A stretch of 64,000 nucleotides of DNA from Streptomyces katrae. GTDB taxonomy: Bacteria > Actinomycetota > Actinomycetes > Streptomycetales > Streptomycetaceae. This document shows positions 18,442 to 26,750 of the stretch, in pieces; within the stretch, counting starts at the first letter, position 1; every line of letters begins with the position of its first letter. The stretch is from assembly GCF_000717655.1 (NCBI RefSeq), contig NZ_JNZY01000027.1, forward strand, positions 1 to 64,000, read 5' to 3'. Both the position numbers and the translations under genes were made by a program. The notes under the pieces were generated by a model. That model was not told the DNA's origin, made no database searches, and saw only the letters and a list, made by a program, of their open reading frames with translations.

Positions 18442-19109
18442 GGCTGCGCCTGCACCGGGTGGCCGTCGGCGTCGGTGGGTTCCTTCTGGGTGGAGAACCT
18501 GGAGACGAACACGTCGAAGAGGCCGTCCGGGCGCCGGGTCAGCGTGGCCCCGTCCTGCCAGATGCCGTTGTCCGCCCACCACTGACTGCCGTACGGGTCG
18601 CCCTGGTTCTGGTGGATGTTGTGCATGCCGAGCCCCTCGTCGAAGGGCTCGCCGAAGATCAGGGCCGGCCGGCCGGGCACGAGGATCGGCTCCAGCGCCC
18701 CGGAGGCCTCCAGGCAGGAGCCGGAGATCCAGGGCCGGGGCGGGCTCAGCCGGTCCAGGATGCGCTGGTACCACTGCGGCGGGTGTCCACCGAGGAGGCA
18801 GCCGGGGCGGTCCGAGAGCGCCGGGTGCCGGAGGTAGTCGAGCGCGCCCGATCCGGAGGCCATGGCGAGGTCGTGGTAACCGGGCGACGGCGAGGCGACG
18901 GGTTCGAGCACCGAGGCGTGGAGGGTGAACACCTTCCACTGCACGCCGACCGTGGAGTTCTTGCTGTCCACGTCGACGGCACACTCGTAGCGGCCGCCGG
19001 GGGTGTCGACCTCCAGATGGACGTGGAACCAGCGGCCCTGGTCGTCGGGCCGGTCGCGGAAGTGGCGGTGCAGGGTTCCGGACAGCACTCCGTAGTTTTC
19101 GAGCGGCAT
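18438..19109 (-). CDS. DUF2278 (YukJ-like) protein
   Basis: 223 residues, ATG 19109. The opening MPLENYGVLSGTLHRHFRD, the later MHNIHQNQG and the WADNGIWQDGATL block are the marks of the DUF2278/YukJ family, whose members are cytoplasmic and of unknown function. Conserved His and Asn residues (HNIHQNQG) suggest a catalytic or binding site. No signal peptide. Monocistronic, divergent from the DUF6445 gene, and convergent with overlapping stop codons against the membrane gene at 18040. Confidence 0.85.
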   Translation of the reverse strand: MPLENYGVLSGTLHRHFRDRPDDQGRWFHVHLEVDTPGGRYECAVDVDSKNSTVGVQWKVFTLHASVLEPVASPSPGYHDLAMASGSGALDYLRHPALSDRPGCLLGGHPPQWYQRILDRLSPPRPWISGSCLEASGALEPILVPGRPALIFGEPFDEGLGMHNIHQNQGDPYGSQWWADNGIWQDGATLTRRPDGLFDVFVSRFSTQKEPTDADGHPVQAQP

Positions 19110-19239
19110 CCCGCCAGTGAACCACCCGGCCGGCCCGGCGGCGGACGCCCCCGGGCGTGTCCGTACCGACGCGGCCCCATGGGAAACACTTGACGGAACG
19201 TTGACTGCCTCCGGAGCGAGCCGCCCCGGGCACGGTGGC

Positions 19240-19245
19240 TACGGT
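19240..19245 (+). promoter_or_regulatory. -10 element TACGGT of a probable leaderless transcript
   Basis: TACGGT ends 7 bases before ATG 19253, the spacing of leaderless genes; no SD is present. I see no good -35 at 17-18 bases; TTGACT at 19201 is too far. Confidence 0.45.
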
Positions 19246-19252
19246 CCCTCCC

Positions 19253-19921
19253 ATGCCCCTGCCTCCTCCCCTCCCTGTCCTCCCGTACCGCAAGCCGACC
19301 CGCGGGCGCGACTACTGGGTACTGGACGACGTACTGCCGGATCCGGACGCCGTACGCGAGCGCTGCCTGGCCAAGAACGACTGGACCGAGGGCTATCCGC
19401 ACAAGCCCGAGAGCTGGCCGGGGCTGCGCGCCATGCCGGGTCTGGAGCCCGATGAACTGGCCCTGGTGGAACGGCTGGTGCGCAAGTCGACCGGCGCCCC
19501 GAGGATCTGGGCCGAACGGCCCGCGGGCGCCGGCACGTTCAACCACAACTGCGTCCAGGTCGTCGGTGAGGGCGAGTGCGAGCCGCGCCCGCACACCGAT
19601 TCGCGGACCCTCTGCCGCTACGCCGCCGTGCTCTACCTCAACCCGAAGGCCCCGAAGGACTGCGGGACGAGCTTCTACCGCCAGAGCCTGCCCGGCGGCG
19701 CCCTGGGCGGCAACCAGGTGATCGCACCACACAACAACCTGGTCGACGCGCTGGGCACCCGCTTCGTGTCTCCCGACTCCTTCACCGAGGACGTACGGGT
19801 CCCCCACCGCGCCAACCGGCTGCTGCTCTACTCCGCGAACCTGATCCACAGCGCCACCGGGTACTTCGGGCAGACCCTGGAGGAGAAGCGGATGACAGCC
19901 GTCTTCTTCTGGCAGGCATAG
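19253..19921 (+). CDS. DUF6445 family protein, probable 2-oxoglutarate/Fe(II) dioxygenase
   Basis: 222 residues from ATG 19253 (GTG 19235 is the alternative). The chain carries the facial triad of 2OG-Fe(II) oxygenases: H114-x-D116 in PRPHTDSRT, distal H199 in NLIHSATGYFG, and a basic residue 14 further on (R213 in EEKRMTAVFFW) where the 2-oxoglutarate carboxylate binds. Strands between them (YAAVLYLNP, RLLLYSA) fit a double-stranded beta-helix. The family label is from recognition of its pattern; the oxygenase role is inference. Its substrate is unknown. A molybdoenzyme gene follows 92 bases later with its own promoter. Confidence 0.75.
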   Translation: MPLPPPLPVLPYRKPTRGRDYWVLDDVLPDPDAVRERCLAKNDWTEGYPHKPESWPGLRAMPGLEPDELALVERLVRKSTGAPRIWAERPAGAGTFNHNCVQVVGEGECEPRPHTDSRTLCRYAAVLYLNPKAPKDCGTSFYRQSLPGGALGGNQVIAPHNNLVDALGTRFVSPDSFTEDVRVPHRANRLLLYSANLIHSATGYFGQTLEEKRMTAVFFWQA

Positions 19922-20001
19922 ACCGCGGCGCGGGACGCGGACAAGTGTGACGGAAGTCTGACGGACTGCCGCCGGGCCTGGTGCGCGGGCGCCGGCGGTG
20001 G

Positions 20002-20007
20002 TCGAAT
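20002..20007 (+). promoter_or_regulatory. -10 element TCGAAT of a leaderless transcript
   Basis: TCGAAT ends 6 bases before GTG 20014; a weak -35 (CTGGTG, 19978-19983) is 18 bases upstream. No SD is present, so the GTG start is supported by the promoter. Confidence 0.45.
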
Positions 20008-20013
20008 CGGCCC

Positions 20014-20769
20014 GTGAGCCCAGCACCCGCACCCCTACCTGCACCACCGCCACCCGACCCCGACGGTCAGGGCGCGCCGGTCGGCCGCCGCCTGGTCCTC
20101 GGCATGGTCGGGCTCGGCGCGGCCGGACTGGTCGGCGCCCCGTACCTCCAAGGCGGTCTCGACGGCCTCCTCGGCGCGGCCGCCGGCAAGGACCCCACCG
20201 GCCTCACCGGCCTGCTGCCGAACGGCAGCGGGTTCCGCTACTACTCGGTGGCCTCCTCCGTCCCCGGACGCGGCCCCGAGAACTACCGGCTCACGGTCGA
20301 CGGCCTGGTCGACCGCCCCATGACGTACACCCTCGACGCGCTGCAGCAGCTCCCGCAGACCCGCGTCGTACGGGACGTCCAGTGCGTCACCGGCTGGCGG
20401 GTTCCCGGCACCCCCTTCGAAGGGGTGCCGCTGGCGCGGCTGCTCGACGCCGCCGGGGTGCGCCCCGAGGCCCGGGCGATCCGGTTCAGCTGCTTCGACG
20501 GCACGTACACCGAGAGCCTCACGCTCCCCCAGGCCCGCCGGGACGACGTCATGGTGGCGCTGCGCATGCAGGACGAGCCGCTGGGCCACTCCCACGGCGG
20601 TCCCGTCCGGCTGTACGTCGCTCCCATGTACTTCTACAAATCGGCGAAGTGGCTCTCCGGCATCACCGTCACCCGTGACGTCGAGCCCGGCTACTGGGAG
20701 CGCCTCGGCTACGAGGTCGACGCCTGGGTCGGCCGGTCGAACGGACGCGACGATGCCCCCACGGTCTGA
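20014..20769 (+). CDS. Molybdopterin-binding oxidoreductase, sulfite-oxidase/MsrP (YedY)-like
   Basis: 251 residues from GTG 20014. A proline-rich start is followed by GRRLVLGMVGLGAAGLVGAP (about 24-43), which reads as a twin-arginine signal or anchor. The PF00174-type core begins near 75; C124 in RDVQCVTGW is the molybdenum ligand, and later SCFDGTYTESLTLPQA and GPVRLYVAPMYFYKSAKW match the family. It should act outside the membrane, reducing or oxidising a small oxo-compound such as a sulfoxide. It overlaps the cytochrome b gene by 17 bases, the expected electron partner. Confidence 0.88.
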   Translation: MSPAPAPLPAPPPPDPDGQGAPVGRRLVLGMVGLGAAGLVGAPYLQGGLDGLLGAAAGKDPTGLTGLLPNGSGFRYYSVASSVPGRGPENYRLTVDGLVDRPMTYTLDALQQLPQTRVVRDVQCVTGWRVPGTPFEGVPLARLLDAAGVRPEARAIRFSCFDGTYTESLTLPQARRDDVMVALRMQDEPLGHSHGGPVRLYVAPMYFYKSAKWLSGITVTRDVEPGYWERLGYEVDAWVGRSNGRDDAPTV

Positions 20770-21400
20770 GCCCGCGCCGGAGCGCGCCCCGCACCCCGGG
20801 CGGGTCCGCCGGTTCAGCCGCGCCGAGCGGTGGATCCACCGGACCACCGCCGCACTGATGGGCCTGTGCGTCGCCACGGCGCTCTGCCTGTACCTGCCGC
20901 CGCTCGCCGAACTCGTCGGCCGCCGCTACCTCGTCGTCACCGTGCACGTCTGGTCCGGGCTGCTGCTCGTCGTGCCGTTCCTGCTGGGGCTCGCCTCGCG
21001 GGCCTTCCGCGCCGATCTGCGGCGCCTGGGCCGGTTCGGGCCGCACGACCGGGTCTGGCTGCGGGCCGCCCTGCGGCGCGACCGGGTGACGGAGCGGCCC
21101 GCCGGGAAGTTCAACGCCGGGCAGAAGGTGTACGCGGGCTGGCTCGCCGGGGCGGTGCTGGTGATGGCCGGCACCGGCGTGCTCATGTGGTGGACCGGTC
21201 TCGTCCCGGTCGGCCGACGCACGGCCGCCACCTTCGTCCACGACTGGCTGGCCCTCGCCGTCGGCGTCGTGCTCGCCGCGCACATCGGCAAGGCCCTGGC
21301 CGATCCCGAGGCCCGGCGCGGGCTGCGTACCGGGTCCGTCGGCCGCGCCTGGGCCGAGCGCGAGCACCCGCTGTGGCAGCCCGGACGGACCGAAGAGTGA
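20753..21400 (+). CDS. Membrane cytochrome b, electron partner of the molybdoenzyme
   Basis: 215 residues from ATG 20753, inside the end of the molybdoenzyme gene. Four transmembrane helices with heme-ligand candidates H29 (RWIHRTTA), VTVHVWSG, FVHDWLA and AAHIGKAL, as in cytochrome b561 / formate dehydrogenase gamma proteins. It is not the YedZ (MsrQ) fold of E. coli but fills the same place: it would carry electrons between the quinone pool and the exported molybdoenzyme. A hairpin follows. Confidence 0.85.
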   Translation: MPPRSEPAPERAPHPGRVRRFSRAERWIHRTTAALMGLCVATALCLYLPPLAELVGRRYLVVTVHVWSGLLLVVPFLLGLASRAFRADLRRLGRFGPHDRVWLRAALRRDRVTERPAGKFNAGQKVYAGWLAGAVLVMAGTGVLMWWTGLVPVGRRTAATFVHDWLALAVGVVLAAHIGKALADPEARRGLRTGSVGRAWAEREHPLWQPGRTEE

Positions 21401-21405
21401 GGGGA

Positions 21406-21434
21406 CCGGCCGACACGGGTCGCGTGCCGGCCGG
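21406..21434. terminator. Hairpin between convergent genes
   Basis: CCGGCCGACACG (21406-21417) pairs with CGTGCCGGCCGG (21423-21434), 11 of 12 positions, loop of 5. It separates the cytochrome gene from the propeller-like gene on the other strand. Confidence 0.7.
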
Positions 21435-21457
21435 CGCCGTTGCGGGCCCGGCCTGCC

Positions 21458-23026
21458 TCAGCCGCCGTCGCGGACCGCGACGATGCCGTTGAAGACGCCG
21501 ACGTACGCCGTGCCGTCGGGGCCGAGGGTGATCGGCGCCCAGTTGTTGTCGTACAGGGGCCCGGTGCCGGTCAGCTGCCGCCAGCGGCGCTCGCCGGTGC
21601 GGAAGTCCACCGCGGTCAGGTACCAGGCGTCGATCCCCCAGGCGTTGGGCTCCTTCTCGTAGAAGTAGAGCAGCCCGTTCGCGGTGGACAGCTTCGGGAC
21701 GACGGAGGGGGCGCGGATGCCGCTCTGCCACACCGTGTCGCAGCCGCTGCCGTCGGCGCGGACGTCGATCCGGCTGGCGCCGCCGACGACCGACTTGCCG
21801 AGCAGCAGGCTGGTGAGGTTCTCGTAGCCGTAGTTGTTCTCGACGACGATGCTGTTGCCCCAGGTGATCAGGGAGTTGTCGGTGGTCGAGGCGCCGCTGG
21901 CGAACACCGGGACCGTGCAGACCAGCCGCCGGTCGGCCGGCACGTCCGCGCCCCGCCGGTAGACCAGGACGTTCATGCGGTCGTCGGCGTTGTCGGTGAT
22001 GGCGACGTAGCCGTTGCCGAACAGGTCCGGGGTGGTTCCCGAACCCTGGTTCACGGAGCCCGGTTTGGTTCCCGTACCGCGGTCGTACGTCTGGCGCCAC
22101 TGCACCTCGGGGGTGCCGTCGGCGGCGGCGCGGAAGCTGTAGAGGGCGTGGTCGGAGACGATCGACACACCGTCCTCGGCGACCGAGAAGGAGTTCTGGA
22201 TCTCCTCGCCGGGGAGCCGGATCGAGCGGATCCGGGAGGTCTGCGGGTCCACGGTGCCCACCCGGCCCTGGCGGGTGACCCACCAGATGCGGCCGTTCCA
22301 GTCGGGCATCACGGAGGTCACGGGGTCGCAGGTGCCGCTGGGCCGCAGGTTGGTCCAGGTGACGCAGTCGTGCGGGACCTGGCCGGTGAGGTCCCAGTCG
22401 TCGTCGACGGCGAACGTCCAGCCGCCGTCCGGCCGCTGCGTGTGCGAGAGGCGCAGGATGTGCTGGCGGGAGTCGGCCAGGACGGCCCGGTCCTCGTTGT
22501 CGAGGTAGAAGTAGGCGCCGCCCGAGGTGTCCTTGAAGATCTTCGAGAAGTCGAGGGAGGTGATCGCATCGACCGTCGAGGAACGCTGCGGGAGCTGGTG
22601 TTCCGCGAGCGTGGCCAGCGTACGGGGGTCGAGGAGCTTGACCTTGAAACCGGAGAACGTGCCGCACACCGTGACCAGCCTGCCGCCCGCGTCGAAGGTG
22701 GCGGTGGCGCATTCGCCGCCGAGGGCCGCGATCTTCTCGCTGGTCACCCGCGGTTTCCTGCCGAGCGGACCGGACCAGGGGGAGGTGGCGCTGCCCCCGG
22801 CGTCGGAGTGCATGCCGCTGCGGCCGTTGGGCGCGAGGAAGGGGTGCTGGGGCGGGGCTTCGCCGGGCAGCGGGGCGGCGGCCGCGGGGGCGCCGTCGTA
22901 GTGGCTGACCAGCCGGTGGCCGGGGGCCTGGGGTATCGGCTCGGCCTGCGCCGGGGAGATCCCGTACATCGCCGTGAACACGATGAGGGCGGGGACCACG
23001 GCGCAGTTCAGCGCTCTTCGGAACAT
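21458..23026 (-). CDS. Secreted beta-propeller-like protein (PQQ-like repeats)
   Basis: 522 residues. ATG 23026 has GGAGG 8 bases upstream and gives a proper signal peptide (1-29, ALIVFTAMYGISPAQA). The mature chain has repeated strand blocks ending in W/Y-D-G-type turns (GGAYFYLDNEDRAVLAD, GRIWWVTRQGRVGTVDP, GLLYFYEKEPNAW, GTAYVGVFNGIVAVRD), consistent with an outer-membrane-assembly/PQQ-like propeller of 6-8 blades, plus scattered Cys pairs. No catalytic motif is visible. An extracellular binding or scaffold role is likely; I cannot name it. Confidence 0.75.
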   Translation of the reverse strand: MFRRALNCAVVPALIVFTAMYGISPAQAEPIPQAPGHRLVSHYDGAPAAAAPLPGEAPPQHPFLAPNGRSGMHSDAGGSATSPWSGPLGRKPRVTSEKIAALGGECATATFDAGGRLVTVCGTFSGFKVKLLDPRTLATLAEHQLPQRSSTVDAITSLDFSKIFKDTSGGAYFYLDNEDRAVLADSRQHILRLSHTQRPDGGWTFAVDDDWDLTGQVPHDCVTWTNLRPSGTCDPVTSVMPDWNGRIWWVTRQGRVGTVDPQTSRIRSIRLPGEEIQNSFSVAEDGVSIVSDHALYSFRAAADGTPEVQWRQTYDRGTGTKPGSVNQGSGTTPDLFGNGYVAITDNADDRMNVLVYRRGADVPADRRLVCTVPVFASGASTTDNSLITWGNSIVVENNYGYENLTSLLLGKSVVGGASRIDVRADGSGCDTVWQSGIRAPSVVPKLSTANGLLYFYEKEPNAWGIDAWYLTAVDFRTGERRWRQLTGTGPLYDNNWAPITLGPDGTAYVGVFNGIVAVRDGG

Positions 23027-23177
23027 CCGGACTTCCTCCGTTCTCTTCAGTTTTATTGACAGTGCGTATGACATCGCGCCGCCGCCAGACGCTAGATCGC
23101 ACCGCATGAGGAGTCCATGGAAGAGCCGCATGGTTCACGAAGGCGCAACAGTCGATCGAGCCGGACCGGCCGCCGCC

Positions 23178-23372
23178 CTACGGGCGCAGACCGGAGACGA
23201 CTTGGGCGGTGGCCGACAGCCCGTCGTGGATGGTTGCCGCCATGCTGCTGCTCGCGAGGTGGAAGCCGAGCAGCGCGCAGACGAGGGCGTGGGAGAACTT
23301 GAGGCCGCCGCTGCGCATGAAGATCCATGCGAGGACGAGGAGCAGTACGACCACGGAGAGCGAAATCACCAT
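23178..23372 (-). CDS. Small two-helix membrane protein
   Basis: 64 residues, ATG 23372 with AGGAGG 5 bases upstream. Two hydrophobic helices (residues 3-17 and 28-44) enclose FMRSGGLKFSHALVC; the end is THDGLSATAQVVSGL-like in character. The pattern of a short helix, SGGLKFSHA and a second helix looks familiar from many Streptomyces genomes, but I cannot give a function. The strong SD and coding pattern make it a real gene. Confidence 0.75.
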   Translation of the reverse strand: MVISLSVVVLLLVLAWIFMRSGGLKFSHALVCALLGFHLASSSMAATIHDGLSATAQVVSGLRP

Positions 23373-23500
23373 CGATACCTCCTGAGAGCGGCGCCCATCG
23401 TGGCGCAGGAGGGGGTGCCTTCGGGCGAAACCCGTGTCCGCCGTACGGGTGTTGACCGTCCGTGACGGGCGAGCGGTGCTTGACGATCTCTCCCCGGGGC

Positions 23501-23530
23501 TTGCCCCGCCGCCCGCGCCCGTGCCATATA
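23501..23530 (+). promoter_or_regulatory. Promoter TTGCCC-N18-CATATA of the FN3 lipoprotein gene
   Basis: TTGCCC 23501-23506 and CATATA 23525-23530 with an 18-base spacer, about 42 bases before the GTG start at 23572. The -10 borders a DasR-like site. Confidence 0.5.
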
Positions 23531-23541
23531 TGTCTAGACCT
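23530..23541. promoter_or_regulatory. DasR-like operator (dre) core GTCTAGAC
   Basis: The palindrome GTCTAGAC (23532-23539) followed by CT matches the core and right half of the DasR site, known as TGGTCTAGACCA; nine of twelve positions agree. It lies just after the -10 element, where a bound repressor would block transcription. DasR answers to amino-sugar phosphates and controls chitin use. Confidence 0.45.
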
Positions 23542-23571
23542 TTACGAGGAAGCGGATACGAGGAGGGCCCC

Positions 23572-24525
23572 GTGCGACGCACCGCCCCCCTGCTCGTCTT
23601 CCTGGCCGCCACCGGGCTCGCCGCCTGCACCGCGGCCGACGCCCGGCCACCGGCGGCCCCTGCCGGGATCACCGCGCAGGCCGGCAGCGCCACCTCCGTG
23701 CACGTCATGTGGCAGGCGGCGGCCCCTGCCGACGGGGTGACCGGCTACCAGGTGTTCCAGGCGGGCCGGCTGGTGCGCGAACTCCCGGCCGACAAGACGA
23801 TGGTGGACATCAGCGGCCTCACCCCGCAGACCGCCTACGCCTTCACGGTCCGGGCGCGGGACGCGGCCGGCAACGCCTCCGCCCCGAGCGCGACCGCCGC
23901 GGCCACCACCCCGGCGGCCAAGGCCGAGGACCGCGAGGCCCCCACCGCCCCCGCCCGCACCACGGGCCGGGCCGACGGGCCCCGGGCCGCCACCCTGTCC
24001 TGGGCTGCCGCGACCGACGACACCGGCGTGACCGCGTACGACGTCTACCAGGGCGGCATCCGGATCCACACGGCCGGCCCCACCGAGACCGGCACCACGC
24101 TGACCGGCCTCCAGCCGGACACCGTCTACACCTTCACCGTCCGCGCCCGCGACGGCGCGGACAACTCCTCCCCCGACGGCCCGGCGGTGGACGTGACCAC
24201 CCCGCCGTCCGCCGGCCAGGGCCCGGGCACCGCGCCCGCCGGGTTCACCGCGACCGCCTCCCCCGGCACCGTCACGCTGACCTGGACCGCGCCGGACACC
24301 GGCCGCCCGACCGGCGAGTACGAACTCCACGTCAACGGACGTCCCGTGACCGTCATCCAGTTCGGCGCCGGCGCCGTGCCCCCGTCCGGAGCCGCCGGAG
24401 TGGAGCACCGGCTCACGGTGACCGAGCCCGCCGGCACGCAGTGGACGCTCAGGCTGCGCGCCCGGCTGCCCGACGGCAACTGGGGGGCGTTCTCCGCGGA
24501 ACGGCGCATCGTACTCGTGCCGTGA
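23572..24525 (+). CDS. Lipoprotein with three fibronectin type III domains
   Basis: 317 residues from GTG 23572 (GGAGG 6-7 bases upstream). The lipobox LAAC places the modified Cys at residue 19. Three FN3 domains follow: about 28-113, 121-207 and 218-317; each of the first two carries the GVTGYQVFQ/GVTAYDVYQ strand and the YAFTVRARDAAGN/YTFTVRARDGADN signature. FN3 units in Streptomyces are common in chitinases and other polysaccharide enzymes, but there is no catalytic domain here, so it is probably a surface binding protein. The DasR-like site upstream suggests a link to chitin or GlcNAc. Confidence 0.87.
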   Translation: MRRTAPLLVFLAATGLAACTAADARPPAAPAGITAQAGSATSVHVMWQAAAPADGVTGYQVFQAGRLVRELPADKTMVDISGLTPQTAYAFTVRARDAAGNASAPSATAAATTPAAKAEDREAPTAPARTTGRADGPRAATLSWAAATDDTGVTAYDVYQGGIRIHTAGPTETGTTLTGLQPDTVYTFTVRARDGADNSSPDGPAVDVTTPPSAGQGPGTAPAGFTATASPGTVTLTWTAPDTGRPTGEYELHVNGRPVTVIQFGAGAVPPSGAAGVEHRLTVTEPAGTQWTLRLRARLPDGNWGAFSAERRIVLVP

Positions 24526-24609
24526 GGCGGACGGTCGATGTCCCGGCAACGTGACAGCAAAACGGACCGAACGGCACTACCGGACAAGAAGATCGCGCAC
24601 AATACATCC

Positions 24610-26712
24610 GTGTTCGGTGAGTACGCGTGCAACAGCAAAGAGTCGGATCCCGCGGAGGCCGACGGCGATCCCGAGCCGGCTCCCGGCGCCCTGCCGGGGA
24701 ACCTGCCGCCCGACCCCGCGGGCTTCATCGGCCGGCAGGACGAACTCGCCGAACTGCACTGCCTGTTGCGTTCCCGCAGGCTGACCACCCTCACCGGGGT
24801 GGGCGGCGTCGGCAAGTCCCGGCTCGCCCTGCGGGCCGCCACCGACCCCGAACAGGCCCGGCCCGACGGGGTCTGGTGGGTGGAGCTCTCGCCGCTGCGC
24901 GATCCCGGCCTGCTCACCATGACCGTCGCCCACGCGGTCGGTCTGGCCGACCACTCCGCCCGCCCCCTCGACGAGGAGCTGTGCGCGTGGGTGGCCGACA
25001 AGGAGCTGCTCCTCGTCCTCGACACCTGCGAGCACATGGTGGCCGAGTGCCGCCACCTCGTGGGGGAACTCCTCCAGTCCGCACCGGGACTGACGGTCCT
25101 GGTCACCTCCCGGGAACCGCTCGCCAGCCCCTGCGAGAAGGTCGTAGAGGTCTGCCCGCTGCCCTGCGACGGACCCGACAGCGACGCCCTCGCCCTGTTC
25201 CGCGCCCGCGCCGTGGCCGCGACCCCGCAGGCCGCGGCCGCCTTCGAGGACCCCGAACAGGCCGAGCTCGCGGCCGAGGTCTGCCGGCGCCTCGACGGGA
25301 TCCCGCTGGCTCTGGAACTCGCCGGCGCCCGGCTGCGCCTGTGGACCCTGGAGCAGACGGCGCAGCGCCTCGGCGCCCGCTTCGCCGTGCTGTCCGACAC
25401 CCGGCCCGTGCTCCAGCCCCGGCACCGGACGATGCGGACCGCGATCGGCTGGAGCCACGAGCTGTGCGAGCCGGTGGAACGGCTGCTGTGGGCCCGGCTG
25501 TCCGTCTTCACCGGGGACTTCGACGTCGCCGCGGCCCGGGCGGTGTGCTCGGGCGGCCCGCTGCCCGCCTCCCGGGTGGAGCGGGTGCTGGCGGGGCTGG
25601 TCGCGAAGTCCGTCGTGCGGCGCAGCCGGGAGCGCGGCGCCGGCACCCGCTACCGGATGCTGGACACCATCCGCGAGTACGGCCACGACTGGCTGACCGA
25701 ACTCGGCGAGGTGCACACGGTCGCCGACCGGCACGCCCACTGGTACGCGGCACTCTCCCAGGCCGCCGACCGGGGCTGGCTGAGCCCGGACCAGGTGGAC
25801 TGGTACCGCAGGATGACCGCCGAGCACGCGCAGCTGCGGACGGCGCTGGAACACCTCCTCGCCGCCGACCCGGCGGCCGCCCTCGAGATGGCGGGGGCCC
25901 TGTGGTTCTTCTGGTTCTCGTGCGGGCACGTCCACGAGGGCCGGGGCTTCCTGGAAAGGGCGCTGAAAACGGCCCCGGGCACGGGTGCCGCCTACGCCCA
26001 GGCCGTATGGGCCCTCGGGCTGACCGCCCTGCTCCAGGGGGACATGGAAGCGGCCCGGGAACTGGGCGCGGAGTGCACCCGCGCGGCGGCCCGGCTGGCG
26101 GATCCCGAGCCGGAGCTGCGCGCGGCGTATCTCCACGCGGTGTCGGTGCTGATGCCCGGGGATCCCGTACGGGCGCTGGAGCTGGCGGGGCCCCGGGCGC
26201 GGGCCGGCCACGGCGGGCGGACCAGCGGACCGGGCTGGCTCCTGTGCCGGCTGGCCACCAGCTACGCCCTGTGCGACCTGGAACGCTTCGAGGAGGCCGC
26301 CGAGGAGGCGCGGCGGCTGCGCGAGGCGTGTGCGGAGCTGGGCGAGCGCTGGCTGCGGGCGTACGCGGACTACGTGCTGGCGGTCGCGGCGCTCGGGCTC
26401 GGCCACCACGGGGAGGCGGCACACCACGTACGGGCGATGCTCTCGGGCAAGCGGCTGCTCGGCGACCGGTTCGGGATAGCTCTGGGCCTCGACGTGCTCG
26501 CGGCGGCGGTGGCGGCGCTGGGCGACGGGGAGCTCGCGGCGCGGCTGCTGGGCACCGGGCACGCCTGGTGGCGCACGGTCGGCCGGCCGCAGATGGGCTC
26601 ACCCTCGCTGACGGCCCTGCGGGACCGGGGCGAGCGGCAGGCCCGCGCGGCGATCGGCGACGAGGCCTATGAGGCCGCGTTCCTGGGTGGTGCGGCGGCG
26701 TCCACCGGCTGA
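24610..26712 (+). CDS. STAND-type ATPase regulator (NB-ARC plus TPR-like repeats) without a DNA-binding domain
   Basis: About 700 residues. GTG 24610 is preferred because codons between ATG 24538 and this point are rich in rare AT-ending triplets unlike the rest; ATG 24538 would add 24 residues. NB-ARC core: P-loop GVGGVGKSR at 63-71, LLLVLDTCEH Walker B, TSREPL sensor and GIPLALELAG. A winged-helix follows (MLDTIREYG), then helical TPR-like repeats to the end. The architecture is that of AfsR/SARP or LuxR-LAL regulators minus their DNA-binding part, so it may act through a partner. No neighbour in its operon. Confidence 0.83.
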   Translation: MFGEYACNSKESDPAEADGDPEPAPGALPGNLPPDPAGFIGRQDELAELHCLLRSRRLTTLTGVGGVGKSRLALRAATDPEQARPDGVWWVELSPLRDPGLLTMTVAHAVGLADHSARPLDEELCAWVADKELLLVLDTCEHMVAECRHLVGELLQSAPGLTVLVTSREPLASPCEKVVEVCPLPCDGPDSDALALFRARAVAATPQAAAAFEDPEQAELAAEVCRRLDGIPLALELAGARLRLWTLEQTAQRLGARFAVLSDTRPVLQPRHRTMRTAIGWSHELCEPVERLLWARLSVFTGDFDVAAARAVCSGGPLPASRVERVLAGLVAKSVVRRSRERGAGTRYRMLDTIREYGHDWLTELGEVHTVADRHAHWYAALSQAADRGWLSPDQVDWYRRMTAEHAQLRTALEHLLAADPAAALEMAGALWFFWFSCGHVHEGRGFLERALKTAPGTGAAYAQAVWALGLTALLQGDMEAARELGAECTRAAARLADPEPELRAAYLHAVSVLMPGDPVRALELAGPRARAGHGGRTSGPGWLLCRLATSYALCDLERFEEAAEEARRLREACAELGERWLRAYADYVLAVAALGLGHHGEAAHHVRAMLSGKRLLGDRFGIALGLDVLAAAVAALGDGELAARLLGTGHAWWRTVGRPQMGSPSLTALRDRGERQARAAIGDEAYEAAFLGGAAASTG

Positions 26713-26750
26713 CTTCCAGCCGGTGGGGCCGCGTAACGTCGGAGCTCCCG

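Noticed and set aside
24538..24609. STAND protein starting at ATG 24538
   Set aside because: The codons CAA, CGT, AAA, CGA, GCA, CTA, AAT and ACA are clustered here and unlike the rest of the gene, which suggests a non-coding leader. The choice is not certain.
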